DNA from: Desulfuromonadaceae bacterium
GTDB taxonomy: Bacteria > Desulfobacterota > Desulfuromonadia > Desulfuromonadales > SZUA-540
NCBI GenBank assembly: GCA_003250235.1
Contig: QKGY01000449.1
Location: forward strand, 1 to 37,090
Reading direction: 5' to 3'
DNA length: 37,090 nucleotides
Shown: one piece after another, positions 18,826-27,600 of the stretch
How the letters are laid out: every line of letters begins with the position of its first letter
Position numbering within the stretch: the stretch's first letter is position 1
The notes under the pieces: generated by a model
Told to the model about the DNA's origin: nothing
What the model saw: only the letters and a program-made list of their open reading frames with translations
Database searches by the model: none
Program-made: the position numbers and the translations under genes

Positions 18826-20109
18826 ATGGAAACTCTTCTCTTATTCGTCTTCCTGTTCGGTCTGCTCCTGATCGGGGTTCCCATTGCCGTCGCCCTGGGT
18901 CTGTCGACCACGGCGATCATCCTGCTCTTTACCGACCAACCGACCCTGGTCATCGCCCAGCAGATGTTCACATCGCTGGACAAGTTCGCCTTGATGGCCA
19001 TCCCGCTCTTCGTTCTGGCGGGCAATTTTCTCTCCCAGGGCGGAGCCGCCAAACGGATCATCCGCTTTGCACGTTCTATCGTCGGGCATCTCCCCGGCGG
19101 TCTGCCCATGTCAGCCATCTTCGCCTGCATCATCTTTGCCGCGGTCAGCGGCTCGTCGCCGGCAACCGTTGCCGCCATCGGCTCCATCATGATGGGCGCG
19201 ATCAAGGATGATGGCTACAGCAGCCCCTTCTCCATCGGCTCCATCGTCTGCTCCGGGTCCCTGGGAATTCTGATCCCGCCCTCCATCGTCCTCATCGTCT
19301 ACGGAGTCACGGTCGATCAGTCCATCGGCAGACTCTTCATGGCCGGGGTGATTCCGGGAATTTTTCTCGGTGGCGGACTGATGCTCGTCACCTACATTGC
19401 CGCCGTTCGCAGCGGGTTCAAAAAGAAAGAGCGGGCTTCCGCCAAGGAGATCTGGGTCTCCTTCAAGGATGCCTCCTGGGGCCTTCTCGTTGTGGTCATT
19501 ATCATCGGCGGGATCTATGGCGGCCTGTTCACCCCGACTGAAGCCGCCGCCGTGTCGGCGGTCTACGGCTTCATCGTGGTCAAGTTCATCTACAAGGACC
19601 TCTCCTGGAAACAGATTCCTGATGTCATCAAAGCCTCGGCCTCTACCGCGGCCATGATCATGTTCATTATCGCCAACGCCATGGTCTTCGCGTATCTGTT
19701 GACCATCCTGCAGATCCCGCAAGACTTGGCGGCATGGATCATCAGCATGAATCTCAATAAATATATGTTCCTGGTTTTCGTCAACCTGCTGCTCCTTCTG
19801 GCGGGCAACTTCATGGAGCCCTCGAGCCTCATCATGATTATCGCCCCGCTGATCTTCCCCGTCGCCATGCAGCTGGGAATCGACCCGATTCACCTGGGCG
19901 TCATCGTTACCGTCAACATGGAGATCGGCATGCTGACCCCACCAGTCGGGCTGAACCTGTTTGTGGCCAGCGGCATTTCGGGACAGAGTCTGGGTGACGT
20001 GGTGAAAGCCTCGATGCCCTGGTTCTTCGTTCTGCTGGCAGGCCTGCTCATACTGACGTACGTGCCCGCCATCTCGTTGTGGCTCCCCAACCTGATGTAC
20101 GGCAGCTAG
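18826..20109 (+). CDS. dctM: TRAP transporter large permease (DctM family)
   Basis: FALMAIPLFVLAGNFLSQGGAAKRI, VSGSSPATVAAIGSIM, GSLGILIPPSIVLIVYG, FTPTEAAAVSAVYGF, LTPPVGLNLFVASGIS. Confidence 0.96.
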   Translation: METLLLFVFLFGLLLIGVPIAVALGLSTTAIILLFTDQPTLVIAQQMFTSLDKFALMAIPLFVLAGNFLSQGGAAKRIIRFARSIVGHLPGGLPMSAIFACIIFAAVSGSSPATVAAIGSIMMGAIKDDGYSSPFSIGSIVCSGSLGILIPPSIVLIVYGVTVDQSIGRLFMAGVIPGIFLGGGLMLVTYIAAVRSGFKKKERASAKEIWVSFKDASWGLLVVVIIIGGIYGGLFTPTEAAAVSAVYGFIVVKFIYKDLSWKQIPDVIKASASTAAMIMFIIANAMVFAYLLTILQIPQDLAAWIISMNLNKYMFLVFVNLLLLLAGNFMEPSSLIMIIAPLIFPVAMQLGIDPIHLGVIVTVNMEIGMLTPPVGLNLFVASGISGQSLGDVVKASMPWFFVLLAGLLILTYVPAISLWLPNLMYGS

Positions 20110-20205
20110 CGGCACCCTTAAAGACATCCATTACACGGGACACCCTACAGCCTCCTCGAATCTTCGAGAGGGCGGGAAGTCCCCCAAACCCTCAGGAGGT
20201 AAGAT

Positions 20206-21189
20206 ATGCGCAAGTTTGGTTTCTTTGCCGGTCTGCTGGTTGTCCTGCTGACAGCAACCCAGGTTTTCGCCGGTCCCATCGTCATTAAATTCAGCCATGT
20301 CGTCGCGGTCGACACCCCGAAGGGACAGGCTGCCGAGTACTTCAAAAAACTCGTTGAAGAACGCTCCAACGGCAGCATCAAGGTCGAGGTTTATCCCAAC
20401 TCCTCCCTGTTCGACGATAAAGACGTCATGACCCCGCTGATGACCAACGCGGTTCAGATGGCGGCACCGAGCTTTTCCAAATTCACCTCGTTCGCGCCGA
20501 GCCTGCAACTGGTCGATCTGCCCTTCCTCTTCAATGACGCCAACCATCTCCACGCCGTACTTGGGGGCTCCGTCGGGCAGAAAATTCTCGACACCGTCGG
20601 CAAAAAAGGTCTGGTTGGCCTCGCATTCTGGGACAGCGGCTTCAAACAACTCTCGGCCAACAAGCCCCTGATATGGCCCCAAGATGCTGAAGGACTGAAA
20701 TTCCGCATCATGTCTTCCAAGGTTCTTGAAGCCCAGTTCAAGGCAGTCGGGGCCAATCCCCAGGTATTGCCCTTCTCCGAAGTGTACAGCGCCCTTCAGC
20801 AGGGTGTGGTCGATGCCGCCGAGAATCCCCTTTCCAACTTCTACACCAAGAAATTCTATGAGGTTCAGTCCGACCTGACCCTGTCCAACCACGGCTACCT
20901 CGGATACCTCGTGGTCACCAACAAGATTTTCTGGTCCAAACTCAACGACGAACAAAAAGCGTTGATCAACCAGGCGATGAAAGAGGCCACCGAATACGGC
21001 AACAAACTGGCCGTTAAAATGGATGAGGATTATCTGGTCAAAATCAAGGAGTCCGGGAAAACCACGGTTCATGAACTCACCCCGGAACAGCGCCAGGCCT
21101 GGAAATCCAAGATGATGGTCATCTACCCCGAATTTTATGATGTTATCGGCAAGGACCTCATTGAAGAAGCCATAGCCCTCGGGAAGTAA
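20206..21189 (+). CDS. dctP: TRAP transporter substrate-binding protein, DctP family, predicted C4-dicarboxylate type
   Basis: Signal peptide; GLKFRIMSSKVLEAQFKAVGANPQVLPFSEVYSALQQGVVDAAENPLSNFYTKKFYEVQ resembles C4-dicarboxylate DctP proteins. Confidence 0.93.
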   Translation: MRKFGFFAGLLVVLLTATQVFAGPIVIKFSHVVAVDTPKGQAAEYFKKLVEERSNGSIKVEVYPNSSLFDDKDVMTPLMTNAVQMAAPSFSKFTSFAPSLQLVDLPFLFNDANHLHAVLGGSVGQKILDTVGKKGLVGLAFWDSGFKQLSANKPLIWPQDAEGLKFRIMSSKVLEAQFKAVGANPQVLPFSEVYSALQQGVVDAAENPLSNFYTKKFYEVQSDLTLSNHGYLGYLVVTNKIFWSKLNDEQKALINQAMKEATEYGNKLAVKMDEDYLVKIKESGKTTVHELTPEQRQAWKSKMMVIYPEFYDVIGKDLIEEAIALGK

Positions 21190-21199
21190 ACGGTGAACT

Positions 21200-21231
21200 T
21201 GTCCGGGGAGAAGGGAGCTTCTCCCCGGACA
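21200..21231 (+). repeat. Perfect 14-bp intercistronic hairpin between dctP and the usp gene
   Basis: TGTCCGGGGAGAAG-GGAG-CTTCTCCCCGGACA, not followed by a T-tract. Confidence 0.9.
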
Positions 21232-21282
21232 GAAATCGCCGCAACATCGAAGCGTCCTCGCGACAGACTAAAGGAGCATCCT

Positions 21283-21771
21283 ATGCTTCCCGATTACAGC
21301 AACATTCTTGTGGCTACCGACCTGACTCCCAACGCGGTCCATGCTTTCAAGCATGCCGTCATGATGGCCAGAAGAAACAAAGCCCGCCTTCATCTGCTGC
21401 ATGTGATTCCGGATGTCGACGCCTCGGTCCGCAGTTATGTCTCCACCGTCATGGGGAAAGGCAGCCTCGACCATTTTGAAAAAACCCACGAGGACGAAGC
21501 CCGTTCCGTAATCACCCAGCGCCTGAAAAAGTTTGCCCAGGACGAACTGGCAGACCACCCTGAAGACCTGCAAAGGATTGACAGAATTCTTGTTCTTCAC
21601 GGCAACCCGGTCGCACAAATTCTCAAGGCGGCCGATGATTTAAATGCGGATGTCATCATCATGGGATCTCACGGGAAAGGGCCCATGGAATATACCTTTC
21701 TCGGCAGTGTCGCCGAGAAAGTGCTGCGCAAAACGAAGCGACCCGTCTTCATTATCCCGTTTAACGACTGA
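21283..21771 (+). CDS. Universal stress protein (UspA family), ATP-binding type
   Basis: YSNILVATDLTPNAVHAFKHAV and G-2X-G-9X-G-S motif GSHGKGPMEYTFLGS. ATG at 21283 with RBS AAGGAG; the track start at 21193 lies upstream of the hairpin. Confidence 0.93.
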   Translation: MLPDYSNILVATDLTPNAVHAFKHAVMMARRNKARLHLLHVIPDVDASVRSYVSTVMGKGSLDHFEKTHEDEARSVITQRLKKFAQDELADHPEDLQRIDRILVLHGNPVAQILKAADDLNADVIIMGSHGKGPMEYTFLGSVAEKVLRKTKRPVFIIPFND

Positions 21772-21807
21772 TACCGTGGAATCCTTCCTGATATCAATGG
21801 CAAAGAA

Positions 21808-21832
21808 AAAAGGGGCCGGCCCGGCCCCTTTT
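21808..21832. terminator. Rho-independent terminator after usp
   Basis: AAAAGGGGCCGG-C-CCGGCCCCTTTT. Confidence 0.8.
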
Positions 21833-21899
21833 GAATTCGTGCCCCCCCGCACCCTACCCGAATCTCGCCTGAACCTAAGTTCTTTCAGGGAGTTATCGA

Positions 21900-21927
21900 C
21901 TTGCAAAACATCTCTTCCGCGATACAC
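21900..21927 (+). promoter_or_regulatory. Candidate sigma-70 promoter for the TAXI gene
   Basis: TTGCAA-16-TACACT, about 100 bp upstream of the TAXI ATG. Confidence 0.35.
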
Positions 21928-22025
21928 TAGCCGATACTGAAAAGGGACCGGCGCAGGCTATCCCGCGATTCGCGTTCCGGGAGCCCCGCCCTTAATCCGT
22001 GCCGATTACCCATGAGGAGAATGGC

Positions 22026-23027
22026 ATGAAGACAACTTTACGATGGGTTGCCTACCTAGTGGTCCCCCTGTTTTTGGCAACGAGTACAGCCGCCATTGCT
22101 CAAAAAGCCTATGCGGAAAAAACCCGTCTGTCGTTTTCCGGGGGGCCGGACGGGGGAACTTTCCAGTACTTCTCCAACGGTATTGCGACACGCGTGTCTA
22201 AGGACCGTGAAAGTCTGGAGATTTCCAATATGGCTTCCGCCGGCTCCATCGAAAACATTCGCCGCGTCAATGCGGGCGAAAGCGATTTCGGAGTCGCCTA
22301 TTCGGGGGACACATTTCTGGCCCGTAGCGGCAAGCTCCCCAAAGACACACGAAAGTACGAAAACGTCCAGGCCGTGGCCTATCTTTACGGGGCTCCGGCG
22401 CACCTGATTGTTCTGGAAGGCAGCGGTATCGATACCGTAACCGACCTCGTCGGCAAGCGTATTGCTGTTGGCGGTGCCGGCTCCGGGGCGGCCGCTTCGG
22501 CGCAACGTTATTTCACGGCATTGGGGTTGTGGGACAAAATGGAGGTGGAATTCATTGGTTACAGTCGAGCGGCCTCCGCCCTTGGCGACAAACTCATCGA
22601 TGCCATGTGGGTCTTTTCAGGCTTTCCCAACTCTTCTGTCATTCAGGCCGCCGCCACCGGTAAAATCAAGATCCTCAGCACTTACGACAGCGGCAAAAAA
22701 ACCAGTTTATTTAAGAAATATCCCTTTTACACCCCGGTGACCATTCCGGCCGGAACCTACATTGGCGTCGATTATGACGTCAAGACGTTTCAGGATTCGG
22801 CACTCTGGATCGTTGGCAAGCATGTCGATCCCGACATCGTATACCCGTGCGTCAAAGACATATTCTCTGCCGAGGGGCTTTCCTACCTGGTCAAGGTAAA
22901 GAGCACTGCCCGAGCGATGTCCATCGAAGGGGCACTCACCGGTGTCGTCATTCCGGTCCACGAAGGTGCGGAAAGGTTCTGGAAGGAAAATGGGCTCGTA
23001 CTGACCCCTGAACAGCTGGATCGCTGA
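22026..23027 (+). CDS. TAXI-family TRAP transporter solute-binding protein
   Basis: Signal peptide; LSFSGGPDGGTFQYFSNGIATRVSKD, ASAGSIENIRRVNAGESDFGVAYSGDTFLA, LVGKRIAVGGAGSGAAASAQRYF. ATG at 22026 preceded by GAGGAGAAT. Confidence 0.88.
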   Translation: MKTTLRWVAYLVVPLFLATSTAAIAQKAYAEKTRLSFSGGPDGGTFQYFSNGIATRVSKDRESLEISNMASAGSIENIRRVNAGESDFGVAYSGDTFLARSGKLPKDTRKYENVQAVAYLYGAPAHLIVLEGSGIDTVTDLVGKRIAVGGAGSGAAASAQRYFTALGLWDKMEVEFIGYSRAASALGDKLIDAMWVFSGFPNSSVIQAAATGKIKILSTYDSGKKTSLFKKYPFYTPVTIPAGTYIGVDYDVKTFQDSALWIVGKHVDPDIVYPCVKDIFSAEGLSYLVKVKSTARAMSIEGALTGVVIPVHEGAERFWKENGLVLTPEQLDR

Positions 23028-23087
23028 TTGGGCGCAGACGGTCCTAACGAGCAGGAGCGGGAGGGTTCTCTCGACGCCTGCTCCGCG

Positions 23088-23480
23088 TTATTCCCAGCGG
23101 TCGTTTCGTCGATGCAGGGTAATCACCTCGACGCGCCCTTCGCCGTTCACGAAGGAGCTCAGCAGCCAGCTGACAAGACTGATCACCAGGGAACCCACCA
23201 AAGCCGATCCGAAGCCGGCAACCTGAAATCCGGAAATGACCCCGGAGACCATCATCAGCAGAAAAGCATTGATCACAAAGGTAAAGAGCCCGAGAGTCAG
23301 CACGTTGATCGGCAGGGTGACCAACAACAAAATCGGGCGAAACAGGGCGTTGAGAACCCCCAGAGTGGCGGCGGCAAAGAAGGCGGCACCAAAGCCGCTG
23401 ACAACAATCCCGTCAAGCAGATAGGACGCGGCGAGAATCGCCGCGGTAAGCACGAGCCAGCGCAACAAAAGTCCTTTCAT
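23088..23480 (-). CDS. Small membrane protein of the phage_holin_4_2 (PF04020-like) family
   Basis: MKGLLLRWLVLTAAILAASYLLDGIVVSGFGAAFFAAATLGVLNALFRPILLLVTLPINVLTLGLFTFVINAFLLMMVS. Confidence 0.85.
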   Translation of the reverse strand: MKGLLLRWLVLTAAILAASYLLDGIVVSGFGAAFFAAATLGVLNALFRPILLLVTLPINVLTLGLFTFVINAFLLMMVSGVISGFQVAGFGSALVGSLVISLVSWLLSSFVNGEGRVEVITLHRRNDRWE

Positions 23481-24727
23481 TTCAGGGCCTCCCCTTCGTC
23501 CTTGGTTGACAGAATCCACTGAAGAGCGGAATCCGCCCATTGGATCGCGTCCAGATAAGCCTGCGTCAATATCTGGGGTTCAAATTGGCTTTCGCCGATG
23601 GCATCCCAATCCCCTTTTTCATAAGCGATGACTGTCTGCAAAGTCCCGCCGGCTTCTCCCTTGTGGTGAAGCAGAGCATCGCAAATCTCCTGTGCCAGAG
23701 GCAGTTGATAAAGAATCTCCTCCAGGGGTCGATCAAACAGGGCGTCCAGAACGGAAAAAAGCCCGACAATAAAGAAAAGCCCCTGGCGCTCCGTATCTTT
23801 ATCCCCGACAAGACGCTCGCACATCCTGGCCCGGATCAGCGAGGTACCGAGCAGCGCCACAGGCTTCTCATCCAGGTTGGACATGGCCACGACGGTCGCC
23901 CAGTTTCGAATGTGCTGAAGTCCCAGCAGGACGATAGCATGGCGAATGGAAGACACCCTCTGCCGCAAACCGAAATAAACCGAGTTGACCGAGCGCAGCA
24001 GTTTAAAACTCAGCCCGATATCCCGGCGGATGGTTTCCTCCAGCTCGTCAATCTCGACATGGGGGGACTGCAACTGCCCGAGAAGCCTGAGAGTGCTCAG
24101 GCGGTGGGCCGCTAGGTTTCTCTCGCGGATGACGTTGGGACGGCTGAGGAAATACCCCTGGAAGAGATCGAAGCCGAGATCGCGGCAGATTTCGAATTCT
24201 TCCAGTGTTTCGACCTTCTCCGCCAGCAATTGCAACGGAAGGTGTTTCACCTGATCGACGATCCCTTTGAGTTCCTGCACGCTGTGCTGACGGATATCGA
24301 TTTTCACGATATCGGCCAGGTCAAGGAGGGAGCGGGCTGCCGCAGATGGGATAAAATCATCCAGGGCGATGCGGTGTCCGCGCCGGGACAGCTCGCGCAA
24401 AGCCTCCAGAATTTCCGGATCCGCGGGAACGTCTTCCAGAACTTCGATCACCAGTTGGCCGGGAGGCAGGGGATAATGGCGTTGTTCCAGAATAAACCGT
24501 CGGGTGAAGTTGAAAAAAGCCGGCAGATAGCCGACAATTTTATCCAGGCCGATTTCCAGCAGAGCGTTGACGATCACTTCGGTTGTGGCCAGGTCCCCAT
24601 CGACGACATTGGCACAATTGCGTTCATCGCAGCGATAGAGAAGTTCATAACCGTGGATGGTCAAGTCCCTGTTGTAGATCGGTTGCCGACCGATAAAGAC
24701 GAGGGGGGAAGAAGGATTTTTGCTCAC
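23477..24727 (-). CDS. Divergent EAL-HDOD domain signalling protein (YuxH-like)
   Basis: FIGRQPIYNRDLTIHGYELLYRC EAL-like N-terminus and a C-terminal HDOD domain (ISLSFKLLRSVNSVYFGLRQRVSSIRHAIVLLG-type). Likely GTG start at 24727. Overlaps the next gene by ATGA. Confidence 0.87.
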   Translation of the reverse strand: MSKNPSSPLVFIGRQPIYNRDLTIHGYELLYRCDERNCANVVDGDLATTEVIVNALLEIGLDKIVGYLPAFFNFTRRFILEQRHYPLPPGQLVIEVLEDVPADPEILEALRELSRRGHRIALDDFIPSAAARSLLDLADIVKIDIRQHSVQELKGIVDQVKHLPLQLLAEKVETLEEFEICRDLGFDLFQGYFLSRPNVIRERNLAAHRLSTLRLLGQLQSPHVEIDELEETIRRDIGLSFKLLRSVNSVYFGLRQRVSSIRHAIVLLGLQHIRNWATVVAMSNLDEKPVALLGTSLIRARMCERLVGDKDTERQGLFFIVGLFSVLDALFDRPLEEILYQLPLAQEICDALLHHKGEAGGTLQTVIAYEKGDWDAIGESQFEPQILTQAYLDAIQWADSALQWILSTKDEGEALK

Positions 24728-24866
24728 AGGACCCCTTTCTGAATAACAAAAGCCCGTCGCCCCCGGCTCAATATTCGCATCAGAGCGAGAACGGGAAGCG
24801 GCAGGGGATATCACAGGATTCCCCAGCGGGAATCGGCAACGACATGACTCCTCGGGGAGGCTCACT

Positions 24867-25433
24867 ATGCAACGCCTTATTGATCGACTCAAGCACGAGG
24901 CCCGCTACCTGGGCGAGGACCTGGTCAAGGTCGACGGATTCCTCAACCACCAGGTTGATACCGACCTGCTGACCGACGCAGGGCGCCATCTCGCAAAACG
25001 CTTCAGCCGATCGGGCGTCAGCAAAATCGTGACCGCCGAGGCCAGCGGCATTGTTCCAGCCTTCGCCACCGCCCAGGCGTTAAAGGTCCCTTTCATTTTC
25101 GCCCGCAAGAAACGTCCGCTCACCATGGCGCAGGACGCTCTGCAGGCCCGGGTTCCAAGTCGCACCCGAGGCGGAATGAGCGAGCTGTTTCTCTCGCGCG
25201 AATACCTCGGCCACGCTGACCGCATCCTGGTGGTGGACGATTTCCTCGGCTCCGGCACAACGGCCCTGGCTTTAGCCGACATGGTCCGTGCGAGCGGAGC
25301 CGTTCTGGTCGGCTTTGGCTTCGTCATCGAAAAACGCAACGAAGAGGGACGCCAACACCTGGCCCCCTTCGGAGTCCCGGTGGAATGCCTTGCCGAAATC
25401 GCCCTGGATGGAGGAAAAATCCAGGTTTTCTGA
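24867..25433 (+). CDS. xpt: Xanthine phosphoribosyltransferase
   Basis: LKVDGFLNHQVDTDLL, VTAEASGIVPAFATAQALKVPFIFARKKRPLTM, ILVVDDFLGSGTTALALADM PRPP loop. Confidence 0.94.
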   Translation: MQRLIDRLKHEARYLGEDLVKVDGFLNHQVDTDLLTDAGRHLAKRFSRSGVSKIVTAEASGIVPAFATAQALKVPFIFARKKRPLTMAQDALQARVPSRTRGGMSELFLSREYLGHADRILVVDDFLGSGTTALALADMVRASGAVLVGFGFVIEKRNEEGRQHLAPFGVPVECLAEIALDGGKIQVF

Positions 25434-25462
25434 TCCCTCGTACTGAAAGGAATACATCCTTC

Positions 25463-26320
25463 GTGCAAAACGCTCAACAGATACGCCTGCGGGATAGCCG
25501 TCTTCTGGGGTTCAGCGAGTTCGGCCTGAGAGAAGGCCGTCCGGTCTTCTACTTCCACGGGTTCCCGGGCACCCGCCTTGAAGCAGGGACTGTTCACCGG
25601 CAAGCCGAACAGCTCGGAGTCCGGCTCATCGCCGTTGACCGACCCGGCTATGGGGCTTCGGATTTTCAGCCCAAGCGCCGCGTGAGCCAATGGCCCGACG
25701 ATATTGCCCAATTGGCCGATGCCCTGGAGCTGGCTCGGTTTAGCGTCCTCGGCGTGTCCGGGGGAGTTCCCTACGCCGCAGCGTGTGCTTGGAAACTTCC
25801 CCATCGGGTAGAAAGAGCAGGTCTCGTCTGTGGTCTGGCCCCACTGGATGCTCCGGAGGCCCTGTCCGGGCTTCCCCGGCGCTACCGGGTTCTCAAAGCG
25901 CTTCCGGAAATCTGCCTGCGCCCGTTTCTGGTTCTTGCCGGCCCCCTCGCCGTACACGCACCCCGATGGTGTCTTGCCCAGATCGCCCGTTCCCTGCCCG
26001 AGAAGGACAGGGAGACACTCGCGATCCCACAAGTCCGTGAACCCCTGAGTCTCTCACTGGCGGAAGCCTTTCGCCAGGGGAGCGCTGGGCCGTTCCGGGA
26101 TCTGTGTCTTCTCGGCCAGCCGTGGGGGTTTGCCCTGGAGGACATCGCCGCAGATGTCACCCTCTGGCACGGCGAAGACGATACGGTCGTGCCGGTGGCC
26201 ATGGGCCATTATCTGGCTGAAAAGATTCCCCGGTGCGCGGCCATCTTCCTGAAAGCGGAGGGGCACTTTTCCCTGCCGATAGGCCACGCCGGCCTCATCC
26301 TGAGCACCTTACTGGAGTGA
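25463..26320 (+). CDS. Alpha/beta hydrolase
   Basis: VFYFHGFPGTRLEAG oxyanion region, DRPGYGASDFQP, nucleophile region VLGVSGGVPYAAACAW, WHGEDDTVVPVAMGHYLAEKIP, GHFSLPIGH. GTG start. Confidence 0.88.
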   Translation: MQNAQQIRLRDSRLLGFSEFGLREGRPVFYFHGFPGTRLEAGTVHRQAEQLGVRLIAVDRPGYGASDFQPKRRVSQWPDDIAQLADALELARFSVLGVSGGVPYAAACAWKLPHRVERAGLVCGLAPLDAPEALSGLPRRYRVLKALPEICLRPFLVLAGPLAVHAPRWCLAQIARSLPEKDRETLAIPQVREPLSLSLAEAFRQGSAGPFRDLCLLGQPWGFALEDIAADVTLWHGEDDTVVPVAMGHYLAEKIPRCAAIFLKAEGHFSLPIGHAGLILSTLLE

Positions 26321-26338
26321 CGCAAAGCATTTTGCGTC
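26319..26338. terminator. Short hairpin between convergent genes (possible terminator)
   Basis: GACGCAAA-GCAT-TTTGCGTC spanning the hydrolase stop and abutting the convergent kinase stop; no long T-tract. Confidence 0.5.
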
Positions 26339-27496
26339 TCAGGGCACGTCTCCCTGCAGGTCACGCGAAAGGAACACCGAGAACACCGTCCCCCGCCCGG
26401 CTGTACTCACGAAACGGACATCTCCGCCAAGATAACTGCTGAGCAGTTTCATACTGTAACTGCCCAGTCCCCGCGCCAACCCTTTGGTGGAAAAAGAACG
26501 TTGAAAAACCTGCAGGCGGGTTTGCTCCGACATGACTCCGGGATTGTGAACCCAGAACTCGATCTGCCCGTCATCCGGCAGACGGCAGCCCAGAGTGACG
26601 GTCTCCCCGGCAGAGCTGGCCTCAAGGGCATTTTTGATCATGTTGCCCAAAATACGCCCCAGCAATGCCCGGTCACTGACAAAAGGCGTATCGATACTGG
26701 AGGGGTCCAGGCAGAGCGATTTTCCGCGGGCGGCATCATGACGGCCGTACAGCCCCGCAAGATTTTCCAGGACAAAGCGGCTTGAGAGAGATTCGAGACT
26801 GAGCGTCAACTCTCCCTGTTCGGCAGCCGTCAAGGCACGCTGCGCCTCTATTTCCTCAATGGTCTGTTCGGCGGCCCGATGAATCAGGTCAAATATCTCT
26901 TCCTTGTTGTCCGTCGGGCAGGAACGCAGCAGGTCCGCAAAGCCCTTAATGCTTCCCACCACGTTGAGGACATCGTGGTAAAAGATCCGCTCCAGGGAAA
27001 GGCGGCGTTTTTCGTGGCTGATATCGGTCAGGGCAAAAACGGAGAAATGTTCCCCCTGAAAGGTCAAAGGGGTGGCGCGCACCATGAATTCCAGAGATTC
27101 AGGATGCGCATCCAGGCAGCGGTTTATCCGGTACGGGCGTTCGTCCTCCCGCCCCGCCAATGCTTCCAGAACGGAATGTAAGGCTCCGCAGGTACGACAG
27201 ACGTCCCCGGTGCCGCACCCCTGAGCGAAGCATTCCGCATGGCTGCAGTTCAGGGCTTCTCCAGGCTTCAGCCCCCGCAGGGAGTCGACCTGCGTGAGGC
27301 CCAGCAGGTCGAGCAGAGCCTGGTTGGCGTAGACGATCTGCCGGTAATTGTTGAGAATGGCGACGACGTTGGGCAGGGCATCCATCAGATGCTTGGCCAG
27401 GAATTCTCCGGAGAAATACCCGGCCTGGCGCCGGATAACCTCGTCAGAGGCCCTAGCGGAAGGTATTTGGCTGACGGAACTCTTCTGTTTGGGCAA
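26339..27496 (-). CDS. PAS-domain sensor histidine kinase with Cys-rich insert
   Basis: PAS NVVAILNNYRQIVYANQALLDLLG; NCSHAECFAQGCGTGDVCRTCG; phospho-acceptor FYHDVLNVVGSIKGFADLL; HATPase NMIKNALEAS and GLGSYSMKLL. TTG start. Confidence 0.85.
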   Translation of the reverse strand: MPKQKSSVSQIPSARASDEVIRRQAGYFSGEFLAKHLMDALPNVVAILNNYRQIVYANQALLDLLGLTQVDSLRGLKPGEALNCSHAECFAQGCGTGDVCRTCGALHSVLEALAGREDERPYRINRCLDAHPESLEFMVRATPLTFQGEHFSVFALTDISHEKRRLSLERIFYHDVLNVVGSIKGFADLLRSCPTDNKEEIFDLIHRAAEQTIEEIEAQRALTAAEQGELTLSLESLSSRFVLENLAGLYGRHDAARGKSLCLDPSSIDTPFVSDRALLGRILGNMIKNALEASSAGETVTLGCRLPDDGQIEFWVHNPGVMSEQTRLQVFQRSFSTKGLARGLGSYSMKLLSSYLGGDVRFVSTAGRGTVFSVFLSRDLQGDVP

Positions 27497-27600
27497 GGTT
27501 TTATCCCCCCACGGGAACAGGTTCAGGGGTCATTTGAACATGAGCCTTCCCAAAAAGCAAGGGATCCGGAGAGGGCATTTCTTCCATAGACCTGAAAATT

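Noticed and set aside
23088-23480. Phage holin/prophage signal
   Set aside because: The name phage_holin_4_2 reflects a family label; the protein is a common chromosomal small membrane protein and no phage genes surround it.
24740-24866. Purine or c-di-GMP riboswitch upstream of xpt or the EAL-HDOD gene
   Set aside because: Could not find the conserved purine-aptamer or GEMM core sequence; only simple hairpins are visible.
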